Part shown: positions 1 through 5,272 of the stretch, piece after piece
Layout of the letters: the number at the start of each line of letters is the position of its first letter
Position numbering within the stretch: position 1 is the first letter of the stretch
Assembly (NCBI GenBank): GCA_021802225.1
Contig: JAKAAS010000120.1
Coordinates: 1 to 6,204 of the forward strand
Direction: 5' to 3'
DNA from: Bacillota bacterium
GTDB lineage: Bacteria; Bacillota_E; Sulfobacillia; Sulfobacillales; Sulfobacillaceae
Length of the DNA stretch: 6,204 bases
Position numbers and translations under genes: made by a program
The notes under the pieces: generated by a model
The model's input: the letters and a program-made list of their open reading frames with translations, nothing else
Told to the model about the DNA's origin: nothing
Databases searched by the model: none

Positions 1-88
1 CGTACTGGGTAAGCTGGGCGACGTTTCGGACCCAGTCGGCGTCCAGCCACTGAACCGGAAAAGGAACGGTGGACGATCCGTGGATCAT
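1..88 (-). CDS. Possible 5' end of a leftward gene (partial)
   Basis: On the minus strand an ATG at 88-86 opens a frame that runs without a stop to the window edge. It gives about 29 residues, including PVQWLDADWVRNVAQLTQY, which has the composition of a real folded protein. Upstream of the ATG there is only a weak GGCGGG-like ribosome binding site. The plus strand is also open here (frame 2, bases 2-100, stop TGA at 101-103), so this could instead be the 3' end of a plus-strand gene. The piece is too short to identify and it overlaps the start of the ORF at 69-263 head to head, so probably only one of the two is real. Confidence 0.2.
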   Translation of the reverse strand, partial: MIHGSSTVPFPVQWLDADWVRNVAQLTQY

Positions 89-263
89 CGAGCCCGCCGA
101 TGACTTTTGGAACTGGTTTGAGTGGGAAGCACGGCGCCCTCTCCAACCGCAATCGGTGGCCCTTGGGTTTGAGTACCGCCAGCAGGAGGAGGGACTGCTA
201 ACCATCATGACGGTGACAACGGAACCCAGCCTCATCCCGATTCCGCTACCTAGTCCGTCCTAA
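69..263 (+). CDS. Small hypothetical protein, 64 residues, Trp- and acid-rich N-terminus
   Basis: A GTG-started ORF preceded by AAAAGGAA five bases upstream, a usable Shine-Dalgarno. The first 25 residues are rich in Trp, Asp and Glu (DPWIIEPADDFWNWFEWEAR), and the last 15 are Thr/Pro/Ser/Ile-rich with no predicted structure. There is no signal peptide, membrane segment or recognisable motif, and I do not recognise the family. Codon choice resembles the neighbouring genes. An in-frame stop at 51-53 rules out an in-frame extension upstream, although it could be the surviving C-terminus of a longer frameshifted gene. Its stop codon overlaps the AGCTAACCT motif that also overlaps the stop of the hydrolase gene at 3808. 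Confidence 0.4.
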   Translation: MDDPWIIEPADDFWNWFEWEARRPLQPQSVALGFEYRQQEEGLLTIMTVTTEPSLIPIPLPSPS

Positions 264-578
264 GCTAACCTGCGGTGACGTGCTGGAATGAGAATGGCAT
301 GGAATTGCAGCCTGCTGTTCGTTTTATAAGCACCGGCAATAATGGCTAGTATCGGGCGAGATTGCGTCCTCAGAGCGCTCCGTGCTCAAGAGTGTCAGGT
401 GATGAGCATTACAGCAACGGAAAGAAGACGTGGGATAAGCACTACGCTCAGACCAGGTGATGGATAACTGTATAGCGAGTGCCAGTCCCGGCTCGGTGGA
501 AAAAGCGATGAGGTACTCCGGTTCATCCGAGGAGGGTGAATACGGAAATGGGGCGGAGACGGGCAGGAAATTTTAGGT
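264..578. other. Gene-free stretch left of repeat copy A
   Basis: No convincing coding frame on either strand. A minus-strand open frame at 712-395 is rich in Ser, Pro, His and Arg and crosses the repeat, so it looks spurious. Small structures seen are GAGC...GCTC around 373-387, CAGGTGATG occurring twice (396-404 and 454-462), and a GATGA/TCATC pair (507-511 with 523-527). The left edge carries AGCTAACCTGCGGTGACGT (263-281), and AAGCACCG lies at 328-335. Both recur in the same order after the hydrolase gene (3803-3820 and 3856-3863). Confidence 0.5.
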
Positions 579-634
579 ATCCGTATTTCGTGATTGCTCA
601 GACGGTTTTCGGCGTTGACGTCATGCGGATGCAC

Positions 635-701
635 AATCGTATGGTGTGATTGATCTGACGTGATCGGCACGCGCATGTCAAACCGTATTGTGTGATTGGT
701 C
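635..701 (+). repeat. 46-base-period direct duplication inside copy A
   Basis: The 21-base block at 635-655 recurs at 681-701 with three differences (18 of 21 identical). The offset is exactly 46 bases, which equals the insertion of copy A relative to copy B at this point. This fits a local duplication in copy A, or loss of one unit in copy B. Confidence 0.7.
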
Positions 702-753
702 GCCACGCCCATCGTAGCGAATTCTACGGTGATTGGAGCGTAGCTGATAGCGT

Positions 754-759
754 TATAAT
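754..759 (+). promoter_or_regulatory. Candidate -10 box (TATAAT) in repeat copy A
   Basis: A perfect TATAAT lies 24 bases before CTAACGGGC, exactly as in copy B. No good -35 hexamer lies at 16-18 bases upstream; TTGGAG at 733-738 has a short 15-base spacer. If used, transcription would begin near 766, leaving a leader of about 130 bases before the comB-like gene that includes the CTAACGGGC motif and the hairpin at 829-856. Confidence 0.45.
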
Positions 760-828
760 CGGGTAGTGGTTGATGGACTAACGGGCCGGATAGCTATTGA
801 GCGGAATGTCTTAAGAATTTGCCTGCTA

Positions 829-856
829 CCCTCGTACGGTTGCTTCGTAGTGAGGG
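829..856 (+). other. Leader hairpin upstream of the comB-like gene
   Basis: CCCTC (829-833) pairs with GAGGG (852-856), and inside it TACG (835-838) pairs with CGTA (846-849), closing a 7-base loop. No T-run follows, so it is not an intrinsic terminator. It sits 20 bases before the ribosome binding site and could affect translation or mRNA stability. It has no counterpart downstream of repeat copy B. Confidence 0.4.
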
Positions 857-876
857 GTCTACACATAATTGGCCAT

Positions 877-884
877 AGGAGGGG
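877..884 (+). promoter_or_regulatory. Ribosome binding site of the comB-like gene
   Basis: AGGAGGGG is a near-perfect Shine-Dalgarno but ends about 12 bases before the GTG at 897, which is a long spacing. No ATG, GTG or TTG lies in frame between them, so 897 remains the best start. The protein begins DVFGQTSYRVRFEWG, which resembles the N-terminus of bacterial ComB-like proteins. Confidence 0.6.
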
Positions 885-896
885 ATAACGGTCAAC

Positions 897-1694
897 GTGG
901 ATGTCTTTGGTCAAACTTCTTACCGTGTGCGATTTGAATGGGGTGCCGAGGGGGTGCGGGCGATTGCCCCTTTCTCTCAAGTCGTCGTGATTGTTGACGT
1001 GTTGTCGTTCACGACGTGTGTGGATGTCGCCGTTGCCCGAGACGCCGTGGTTTTCCCGTATCGGTATAGAGAGGATTCGGCGATCCAATATGCTCAGTCG
1101 GTGGGGGCGATACTCGCGGGTAAACGGGGAGAGGGCCCGTCGCTATCACCGGGTTCCTTATTGAATCTTCCATCTCATTCTCGTCTTGTGTTGCCATCTC
1201 CGAACGGCGCGACCTGCACGCTCATCGCCCAAGAGTTTGGGGTCCCTGTGCTTGCCGGGTGTTTGAGGAATGCTCACGCCGTATCGGATTTTATCCAGCG
1301 TCAGTACCCACATGCCGAGGTTACCGTTATCGCCTGCGGTGAGCAATGGCCGAGTGGCATGCTTCGTCCCGCCATGGAAGATGTCATTGGGGCGGGAGCC
1401 ATCTTGGGTCAATTGGGCCCCACAGGGTTGTCTCCGGAAGCCAAGAGGGCCGTCGGCGCCTATGAGCAGGTGGCGGGTGACATTCCTACTATTATGGCGG
1501 CATGCTCGTCGGGGCGTGAGTTGGCTGCTGCGGGCTTTCCGGAGGACGTGGCCATGGCTCGTGAGCTGAATGTCAGTCGGACGGGCCCCATATGCATGGA
1601 TGGGTGTATCGCCGGATGCCTGGATAGTCCGGCCGGTAGACGGGGGCAAAACGGCATTCAGATCCGGAACATCCGTGATAGCAGGGGAGGGTAG
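897..1694 (+). CDS. comB: 2-phosphosulfolactate phosphatase (ComB family)
   Basis: The 265-residue product reads as ComB family (COG2045). Visible family signatures are IVDVLSFTT (residues 32-40), SPNGA (101-105), ACGEQW (about 146-151), RPAMEDVIGAGAI (157-169) and ACSSGREL followed by AAAGFPEDVAMARELNVS near the C-terminus. The characterised archaeal ComB is a Mg-dependent phosphatase that converts 2-phospho-3-sulfolactate to sulfolactate in coenzyme M synthesis. Many bacteria carry ComB-like proteins without the rest of that pathway, and no comA, comC, comD or comE is seen here, so the true substrate is uncertain. The length fits the family. The last 30 or so residues (GCLDSPAGRRGQNG...) look less conserved. 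The gene starts with GTG behind a strong ribosome binding site and is followed nine bases later by an acetyltransferase gene in the same frame, so the two are probably co-transcribed. Likely cytoplasmic; no signal peptide. Confidence 0.85.
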   Translation: MDVFGQTSYRVRFEWGAEGVRAIAPFSQVVVIVDVLSFTTCVDVAVARDAVVFPYRYREDSAIQYAQSVGAILAGKRGEGPSLSPGSLLNLPSHSRLVLPSPNGATCTLIAQEFGVPVLAGCLRNAHAVSDFIQRQYPHAEVTVIACGEQWPSGMLRPAMEDVIGAGAILGQLGPTGLSPEAKRAVGAYEQVAGDIPTIMAACSSGRELAAAGFPEDVAMARELNVSRTGPICMDGCIAGCLDSPAGRRGQNGIQIRNIRDSRGG

Positions 1695-1703
1695 CATCAT
1701 TCG

Positions 1704-2498
1704 TTGAACGGAGAAGCGAGCGGGCGGGAAGCCCGTCACTATTGGGATATCATGGAGTCCAGCGAGCCTGAAGTCTGGCCGGGTTCCACCCCGTGGCGCG
1801 ATGGATGGGGTAGCTTCGGCAGTATTCCGGACGCGGCAGGATATGGCGCGTCCGTCGAGCGGACTCGTGTTCCTCCCGAAGACCTAGAGGCCTTTTGGGC
1901 GGAAATTACACAGCGCTACCCGGGTCTGCTTCCGCGCTTTACGGTTGGTCCGCAGGAGACACCAGGCCTCGCCGGGTGGCTTGAATCCCATGGCTACCAA
2001 CGGGAAATGTCGGAGACGGTGCTGGTGCTCCATCGCGAGGCATTTCATCAAATCGGGCCCGCGTCCTGTATTGTTCATGAAGTAACCACGGTGGAGGATT
2101 TGAGGCAGGTATTGGCGCTAGACAATCTCGTCTCCCGTGATCCCTTTCCCAATTCGGACGGCATGCCCACGGAACTGGCACGATTGGGATCGCACCGCCG
2201 CCTCTTCTTCATACGGGGTGAGGATGGGATCGCCAAGAGTGCTGGTGGTCTGACCCATTTCTCAGGCTGGTCGTTGTTATGGGGTGGGGAAACCCATCCG
2301 GGGTATCGGCGGCAAGGACTGTATCACGCTGTGTTGGCTGCGCGGCTGGACGTCATCAAACAGAGCAACGCGACGTTCGCGGCCGTATACGCCAACAATG
2401 AGACATCTATGCCGATTTTACGAAGTGCCGGGTTTGAGCCGATTGGCACTATCGAGGTGTGGAAACCCATCGGCGTGCGGTCCGGACTGCCTATTTAA
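1704..2498 (+). CDS. GNAT-family N-acetyltransferase
   Basis: The product is 264 residues. The C-terminal half is a GNAT fold: the acetyl-CoA pyrophosphate loop reads HPGYRRQGLYHAVL (residues 198-211), the preceding strand is about residues 185-196, and the motif B region reads YANNETSMPILRSAGFEPIG near the C-terminus. The N-terminal half (about 1-115) is conserved-looking but has no acetyl-CoA loop, like two-lobed GNAT proteins whose first lobe is degenerate. The substrate cannot be predicted. A TTG start at 1704 lies 13 bases after GGAGG (1686-1690). The alternative ATG at 1752 lacks a good ribosome binding site and would remove HYWDI, so TTG is preferred. Only nine bases separate it from the comB-like stop, and its ribosome binding site lies within the end of that gene, so translational coupling in one operon is likely. 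Confidence 0.85.
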   Translation: MNGEASGREARHYWDIMESSEPEVWPGSTPWRDGWGSFGSIPDAAGYGASVERTRVPPEDLEAFWAEITQRYPGLLPRFTVGPQETPGLAGWLESHGYQREMSETVLVLHREAFHQIGPASCIVHEVTTVEDLRQVLALDNLVSRDPFPNSDGMPTELARLGSHRRLFFIRGEDGIAKSAGGLTHFSGWSLLWGGETHPGYRRQGLYHAVLAARLDVIKQSNATFAAVYANNETSMPILRSAGFEPIGTIEVWKPIGVRSGLPI

Positions 2499-2706
2499 TC
2501 CTGTATGAACTCGGAGATTTTTCGACCGCAATTGCCATGCTTCGGAAGGCCTGTGATCCAATGAACCCTGCGGGCAAAACCGACAATCTAAACGGCTTGG
2601 CAATGATGGCGCTCCGCCGGCCCATCCGCCGCCTTGGCACAGACTAGGTAGGCATCATCCGTTTCATCAACATCAGTGAGAACATACTCGGCAAGATTTC
2701 AAGGGC
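2499..2706. other. Gene-poor stretch between the GNAT gene and repeat copy B
   Basis: No gene can be supported. A plus-strand open frame (2459-2647, 62 codons) overlaps the GNAT 3' end and contains a faintly TPR-like stretch (YELGDFSTAIAMLRKACD). On the minus strand, about 33 codons between 2692 and 2591 read EYVLTDVDETDDAYLV and onwards, but a stop lies directly upstream and no start codon is seen. Either may be a remnant of a lost gene or chance. No intrinsic terminator with a T-run follows the GNAT stop. Confidence 0.3.
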
Positions 2707-2885
2707 ATACGGATGTCGTGATTGATCATACGGATTTCGGCGTTGTCGTCATGCGTTTGCAAAATCTCATTGTGTAATGGGTCACCGCGCCCATAGTGGG
2801 AAATTCTGCTTTAATTGGGGCGTAGCTGATGGCAGTCGTGTACAGTATAATCACGTAGATGCTGATGGGCTAACGGGCAGTTTAG
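2707..2885 (+). repeat. Intergenic repeat copy B (upstream of the hydrolase)
   Basis: A 179-base stretch homologous to 579-793 (roughly 80 percent identity in the gapless blocks, counted by hand). It lacks the 46-base duplication of copy A and has 10 extra bases (about 2831-2840) before TATAAT. It ends with CTAACGGGC-AGTT-TAG at 2870-2885, 74 bases before the hydrolase start. No ORF inside. Sequence after the TAG shows no similarity to that after copy A, which sets the right boundary. Confidence 0.8.
2846..2851 (+). promoter_or_regulatory. Candidate -10 box (TATAAT) in repeat copy B
   Basis: A perfect TATAAT, 24 bases before CTAACGGGC as in copy A. The sequence 17 bases upstream (TAGCTG) does not resemble a -35 box. 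Conservation of the hexamer and of its distance to the downstream motif, despite a 10-base length change just upstream, is the argument that this part is functional. Start of transcription would be near 2858, about 100 bases before the hydrolase. Confidence 0.45.
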
Positions 2886-2959
2886 TCGCGCAAGGGATTA
2901 TAGCAACAAGCTGAATAAATAGAATAATATAGAAGCAGTCAATATCGGAAAGGAGTTCA

Positions 2960-3808
2960 TTGTTAATGAATGAGTTGGTCACGCGGCAAGGCGCAATTCG
3001 GTACGAGGTAACTGGTGATGGGCCGCCCGTGCTTTTTCTCCATTCGGCTCTTGCCGATCACAAGCAGTGGTGCGTACAAGTTGATGCATTGTCCCAGGAC
3101 TACCGCTGTATCACCTACGATTTGCTGGGATATGGAACGAGCGACAACGCCCCCGATAATTACGATCCGGCGGATACGCTTCTAGCGCTGTTAGATCATT
3201 TGGAGGTGGGTCCGGTGACTTTGGTGGGATCCTCCTTGGGCGGTTCGGTATCGATCCATGCGGCGACCCGTTACCCCGACCGGATCCGATCGATCGTCTT
3301 GGCGGGCACCGGACTCTTTGGGTTTCAACCCGTGCTCAATGCCCCTGAGCCGGCCATCTACAGGGAATATGAAGCCGTCTTAGCAGGCCATGACATCGAC
3401 CGACTCGTCGACCTGGCCGAGACGATTTGGCTCGTTGGCATCGACGGTAGTGAGCAGCATGTATCTCAGGCCAATCGCGATGCGTTCCGCCTGATGTACC
3501 GGGAGTTCCTCAATCATCACGGGGATTTTGCCCACTATCGGGACATGGACGACACCGATCCGCTGGTAAATCTCGACATGCCCGTCATGGTCGTTGTCGG
3601 TGACAAGGATACGGCCTTTTGCTTGGCGGCGGCCGACTATTTAGAACAGACCTTGCCGCGGGCCACCATCGTCCGCATGCCCGACGTAGCGCACTTCCCT
3701 AACCTCCAAGCCCCAGCAGGTAAACGAACTGCTTTTAAAGTGGCTCAAAAATCCCCACGAATAAGGTGTCGTCGAGAGTCGTCGGGAAACGAAGGCGCAT
3801 TGAGCTAA
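2960..3808 (+). CDS. Alpha/beta hydrolase, C-terminus frameshifted
   Basis: The 282-residue reading frame is an alpha/beta hydrolase fold protein. Visible parts are the oxyanion strand LFLHSALADHKQW (25-37), DLLGYGTSD (54-62), the nucleophile elbow GSSLGG with Ser92 (G-x-S-x-G), the likely catalytic acid Asp217 in VVVGDKDTAF, and His245 in DVAHFPNLQAP. The triad is intact; the substrate is unknown (esterase, lactonase or C-C hydrolase are all possible). After Pro252 the family sequence stops making sense in this frame and continues in another (3717-3764), so the last 31 residues here are not native and the original protein was about 270 residues. AGGAG (2951-2955) lies 4 bases before the TTG at 2960 and 10 before the ATG at 2966; either may be the start. 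It probably forms a single-gene unit driven from repeat copy B. Confidence 0.8.
   Translation: MLMNELVTRQGAIRYEVTGDGPPVLFLHSALADHKQWCVQVDALSQDYRCITYDLLGYGTSDNAPDNYDPADTLLALLDHLEVGPVTLVGSSLGGSVSIHAATRYPDRIRSIVLAGTGLFGFQPVLNAPEPAIYREYEAVLAGHDIDRLVDLAETIWLVGIDGSEQHVSQANRDAFRLMYREFLNHHGDFAHYRDMDDTDPLVNLDMPVMVVVGDKDTAFCLAAADYLEQTLPRATIVRMPDVAHFPNLQAPAGKRTAFKVAQKSPRIRCRRESSGNEGALS
3717..3764 (+). pseudogene. Out-of-frame native C-terminus of the hydrolase
   Basis: Read from 3717, the sequence gives QVNELLLKWLKNPHE and a stop TAA at 3762-3764. This matches the usual last helix of alpha/beta hydrolases, which follows H-F-P-N-x-x-x-P with a pattern like E-E-V-N-x-L-L-x-x-F-L. It lies one base off the frame of 2960-3808. 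The switch lies near 3710-3719 (CCCCAGCAG), most simply a two-base deletion or one-base insertion. The catalytic triad is upstream of the break, so activity may be partly retained. An assembly error would give the same picture. Confidence 0.75.
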
Positions 3809-3910
3809 CCTCAGTGATGTATGAAGATAATAATCGACTTTCGGGGGCTTATTTCAAGCACCGTTTCAATCCACTCCCGACAGCTTACTCCCGGGAGACT
3901 CTATAGTGAA

Positions 3911-3930
3911 CTAACGGGCGCGTTAGCGCC
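3911..3930 (+). repeat. Third CTAACGGGC-N4-TAG motif, with nested hairpins
   Basis: CTAACGGGC-GCGT-TAG (3911-3926) matches the terminal motif of copies A (778-793) and B (2870-2885). Here it is a perfect inverted repeat, CTAAC-N6-GTTAG. Overlapping it, GGCGC (3917-3921) pairs with GCGCC (3926-3930) around a GTTA loop. TATAGT lies at 3902-3907, only 9 bases before the motif rather than 24. The long homology of copies A and B is not visible upstream, so only this end is retained. It is 161 bases before the 2H start codon. Confidence 0.55.
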
Positions 3931-4025
3931 GTAAGCGCGTGACATCTGCACCATCACTCAGGACGGGTTGTGCCGCGGCTTTCGCATGACTCAGGTCACA
4001 AGCGCAGCACGGAAGCGTGTCGCCC

Positions 4026-4053
4026 AACCGGCGGGTTAATAGTCCAAAGGACT
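4026..4053 (+). other. Two short hairpins in the leader of the 2H gene
   Basis: AACC (4026-4029) pairs with GGTT (4034-4037) around GGCG, and AGTCC (4041-4045) pairs perfectly with GGACT (4049-4053) around AAA. They lie 22 bases or more before the ribosome binding site at 4076-4080. There is no T-run, so they are not terminators. They may shape the leader of the mRNA or be chance. Confidence 0.3.
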
Positions 4054-4087
4054 GGAATAAAACCGGATTTTCTCTAGGAGTGAGACT

Positions 4088-4615
4088 ATGCAATATGTTA
4101 TCGGGATTGTCCCGCCATCAGCGTACGGACAACGCATTGTGACGTTTCAACGGCGATGGCCCGGCAACCAGACGCCGGGGATTATGGAGCCTCACATTAC
4201 GGTCAAGGCCCAAGGGGGTCTGACGCCTGACCTGTCGTGGATACAGCCGGTGATAGCTGTGTGCGGTGCATTTCCGCGATTTGCCGTCACCGTCACGGAG
4301 GCCGAGTTTTTTACCGATACCGTCGTTTATCTTGGAATTGCCTCCTCGTCCATTCGTGCGCTCCACCGCCTACTGGTTGAAACGATTGCGCCGCCGCCAG
4401 AGTCGATTGCGCGTTATTTTGAATGGGATCACTATGTTCCCCACTTAACACTCGGGGAAACGGCGAGGGGGATGGCGCCATGGGAATTGCGGGACATGGG
4501 CCGAGCCGCCGCTGAGGCGCTGGGGCCCTTCCCGACTTTTGAGGTCATGGCCGTTCGGATATACCGGGAAATTGATGGCCGTTATCAGCCTCTGAGGGAC
4601 GTGCGGCTGGCCTAA
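4088..4615 (+). CDS. 2'-5' RNA ligase superfamily protein (2H phosphoesterase)
   Basis: A 175-residue protein with the two hallmark HxTx motifs of the 2H phosphoesterase superfamily: PHITVK (His36-Ile-Thr38) and PHLTLG (His119-Leu-Thr121). Spacing and total length fit LigT and YjcG-like members; the first motif preceded by IMEP and the PLRDVRL ending resemble the Firmicutes YjcG type. The two His and two Thr line a cleft that handles 2',3'-cyclic phosphates or related RNA ends; the exact substrate is not known for most bacterial members. AGGAG at 4076-4080 lies 7 bases before the ATG, an ideal start. It stands alone, convergent with the next gene. No signal peptide or membrane segment, so cytoplasmic. 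Confidence 0.88.
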   Translation: MQYVIGIVPPSAYGQRIVTFQRRWPGNQTPGIMEPHITVKAQGGLTPDLSWIQPVIAVCGAFPRFAVTVTEAEFFTDTVVYLGIASSSIRALHRLLVETIAPPPESIARYFEWDHYVPHLTLGETARGMAPWELRDMGRAAAEALGPFPTFEVMAVRIYREIDGRYQPLRDVRLA

Positions 4616-4813
4616 AAAGATTTCTATCTTTAGAAAGCACGTCCCGAGATTCTTTGGCCTGAGAAATTCCGGCTCCCAACGGAATTAACGGGGGCATTAA
4701 TTTTCACAGCGGGCCTCTCTGAGAACAGCGGCCAACGCGTCCACACGGGGCAGTGTCGGTCCGGCGGGCGCGATTGGCAGGTTACGCTGTCCTAACCGAC
4801 TCTGTCTCCTTTT
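4616..4813. other. Convergent intergenic region with AT-stem palindromes
   Basis: Between two converging stop codons. AAAGAT (4616-4621) pairs with ATCTTT (4626-4631) right after the 2H stop, and TTTCTA/TAGAAA (4621-4626 with 4631-4636) is an alternative pairing. AATTAA (4683-4688) pairs perfectly with TTAATT (4697-4702) around CGGGGGCA and is followed by TT, giving a short T-run. The second could be a weak terminator for the plus-strand gene, but the stems are AT-only. Its AACGGGGGC loop side loosely recalls CTAACGGGC. Nothing coding is seen in 4616-4813. Confidence 0.35.
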
Positions 4814-5170
4814 CTACTGCCCTCGGGTCAATGCCGCTACCACTGCCTCAGGGTCCTCCGTGCCGATGATGAGGGTGTCATAGGCGGCACCCGTTAGTGT
4901 GACTTTCACCCCGCGTGGGGTTTGGTGATGCACAACCGCAAAGAGATTGCCGTCTCTAGATTTAAACGTGCCCATAGCAAACACTCCCGGAATCCGACTG
5001 CCGGGCAATTTAAATCCGTGCACCGCATCGATGGCATCATCTAATACCGTCACCGACTGGACCGACGACCATGGCACCTGAATGTCTCCATGCACAGCCT
5101 CTGCCTTTTCTAGGGTACTCAGTTTCACGACCAATTCCTGCCCGTCCCGGATTAAATCCGCCACGTTCAT
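4814..5170 (-). CDS. Conserved protein of unknown function, 118 residues
   Basis: I read this as a short conserved protein of a type found in actinobacteria and some Firmicutes, without assigned function. The sequence alternates short beta strands (ELVVKLSTLEKAEAV, VPWSSVQSVTVLDD, GVFAMGTFKSRDGNLFAVVHHQTPRGVKVTLTG, DTLIIGTED) and ends in a helix (PEAVVAALTRG), consistent with a small PH-like beta barrel; that fold is inference. There is no signal peptide or membrane helix. The upstream GGGAGGA touches the ATG at 5170, whereas the in-frame GTG two codons later (5164-5162) lies 7 bases after GGGAGG, so the true start is probably 5164 and the protein 116 residues. It is divergent from the broken cyclase gene and convergent with the 2H gene. 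Confidence 0.75.
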   Translation of the reverse strand: MNVADLIRDGQELVVKLSTLEKAEAVHGDIQVPWSSVQSVTVLDDAIDAVHGFKLPGSRIPGVFAMGTFKSRDGNLFAVVHHQTPRGVKVTLTGAAYDTLIIGTEDPEAVVAALTRGQ

Positions 5171-5205
5171 TCCTCCCGTTTAGGGTACGACACTGTGCTG
5201 ACTTC

Positions 5206-5211
5206 ATTATA
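5206..5211 (-). promoter_or_regulatory. Candidate -10 box of the 118-residue protein gene
   Basis: The minus strand reads TATAAT here, about 35 bases upstream of the start codon, giving a short leader of roughly 25-30 bases. No convincing -35 hexamer is seen at 16-18 bases upstream (plus positions about 5228-5235). Confidence 0.4.
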
Positions 5212-5272
5212 GGCCTCCGACTCGGCTGGACGCGAGAGATATTCCGGTGGATGATAGATGTCCTTCGCCCGC

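Larger units (their letters stand above)
579..793 (+). repeat. Intergenic repeat copy A (upstream of the comB operon)
   Basis: This 215-base stretch aligns with 2707-2885. By hand, 579-638 matches 2707-2766 at about 50 of 60 positions without gaps. 687-748 matches 2769-2830 at about 49 of 62 without gaps. 754-793 matches 2846-2885 and includes TATAAT and TGATGGRCTAACGGGC. Two length differences separate the copies: a 46-base internal duplication present only here, and 10 extra bases before TATAAT in copy B. Neither copy holds a credible ORF. The similarity stops at the TAG of the terminal motif, 103 bases before the comB-like start codon. It may be a mobile, MITE-like or promoter-carrying intergenic element; no flanking target-site duplication could be assigned. 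Confidence 0.8.
3809..4075. other. Gene-free stretch upstream of the 2H gene
   Basis: No coding frame on either strand. It holds AGCTAACCTCAGTGATGT (3803-3820, overlapping the hydrolase stop), AAGCACCG (3856-3863), an inverted repeat CTCCCG/CGGGAG (3874-3879 and 3892-3897, 12-base loop), the repeat-family motif at 3911-3926, and two small hairpins just before the 2H gene. The order AGCTAACCT, AAGCACCG, CTAACGGGC is the same as in 264-793, suggesting a shortened or diverged relative of that region. Confidence 0.45.

Noticed and set aside
509..535. tRNA T-arm-like GGTTCATCC
   Set aside because: Only three base pairs form around the loop and no acceptor, D or anticodon arm can be placed nearby.
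481..540. Possible remnant of a group II intron domain V (AGC at 504-506 and CCGGTTC at 518-524, then GAGGAGGG)
   Set aside because: The 3' half resembles domain V, but the distance between the catalytic triad and CCGGTTC is too short, the stem does not pair, and no reverse transcriptase or further intron domains are present.
395..1088. Minus-strand open frames (712-395 and 1088-753) over the first gene-poor stretch
   Set aside because: Composition is low-quality (Ser, Pro, His and Arg rich), one crosses the noncoding repeat and the other runs antisense into the comB-like gene; no ribosome binding site or family signature.
2459..2692. Small overlapping frames after the GNAT gene (62-codon plus frame; minus frame reading DVDETDDAYLV)
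   Set aside because: The plus frame overlaps the GNAT 3' end with no ribosome binding site; the minus frame has a stop directly upstream and no start. At most gene remnants.
3874..3897. CTCCCG/CGGGAG inverted repeat as a terminator of the hydrolase gene
   Set aside because: The loop is 12 bases and no T-run follows on either strand; recorded only as structure within the intergenic stretch.
263..3926. Integron gene-cassette array with attC sites (CTAAC and GTTAG arms between unrelated small genes)
   Set aside because: The cores do not fit RYYYAAC and GTTRRRY (AGCTAAC and GACTAAC fail), spacers are too long, and no paired inner arms typical of attC or integrase are seen.
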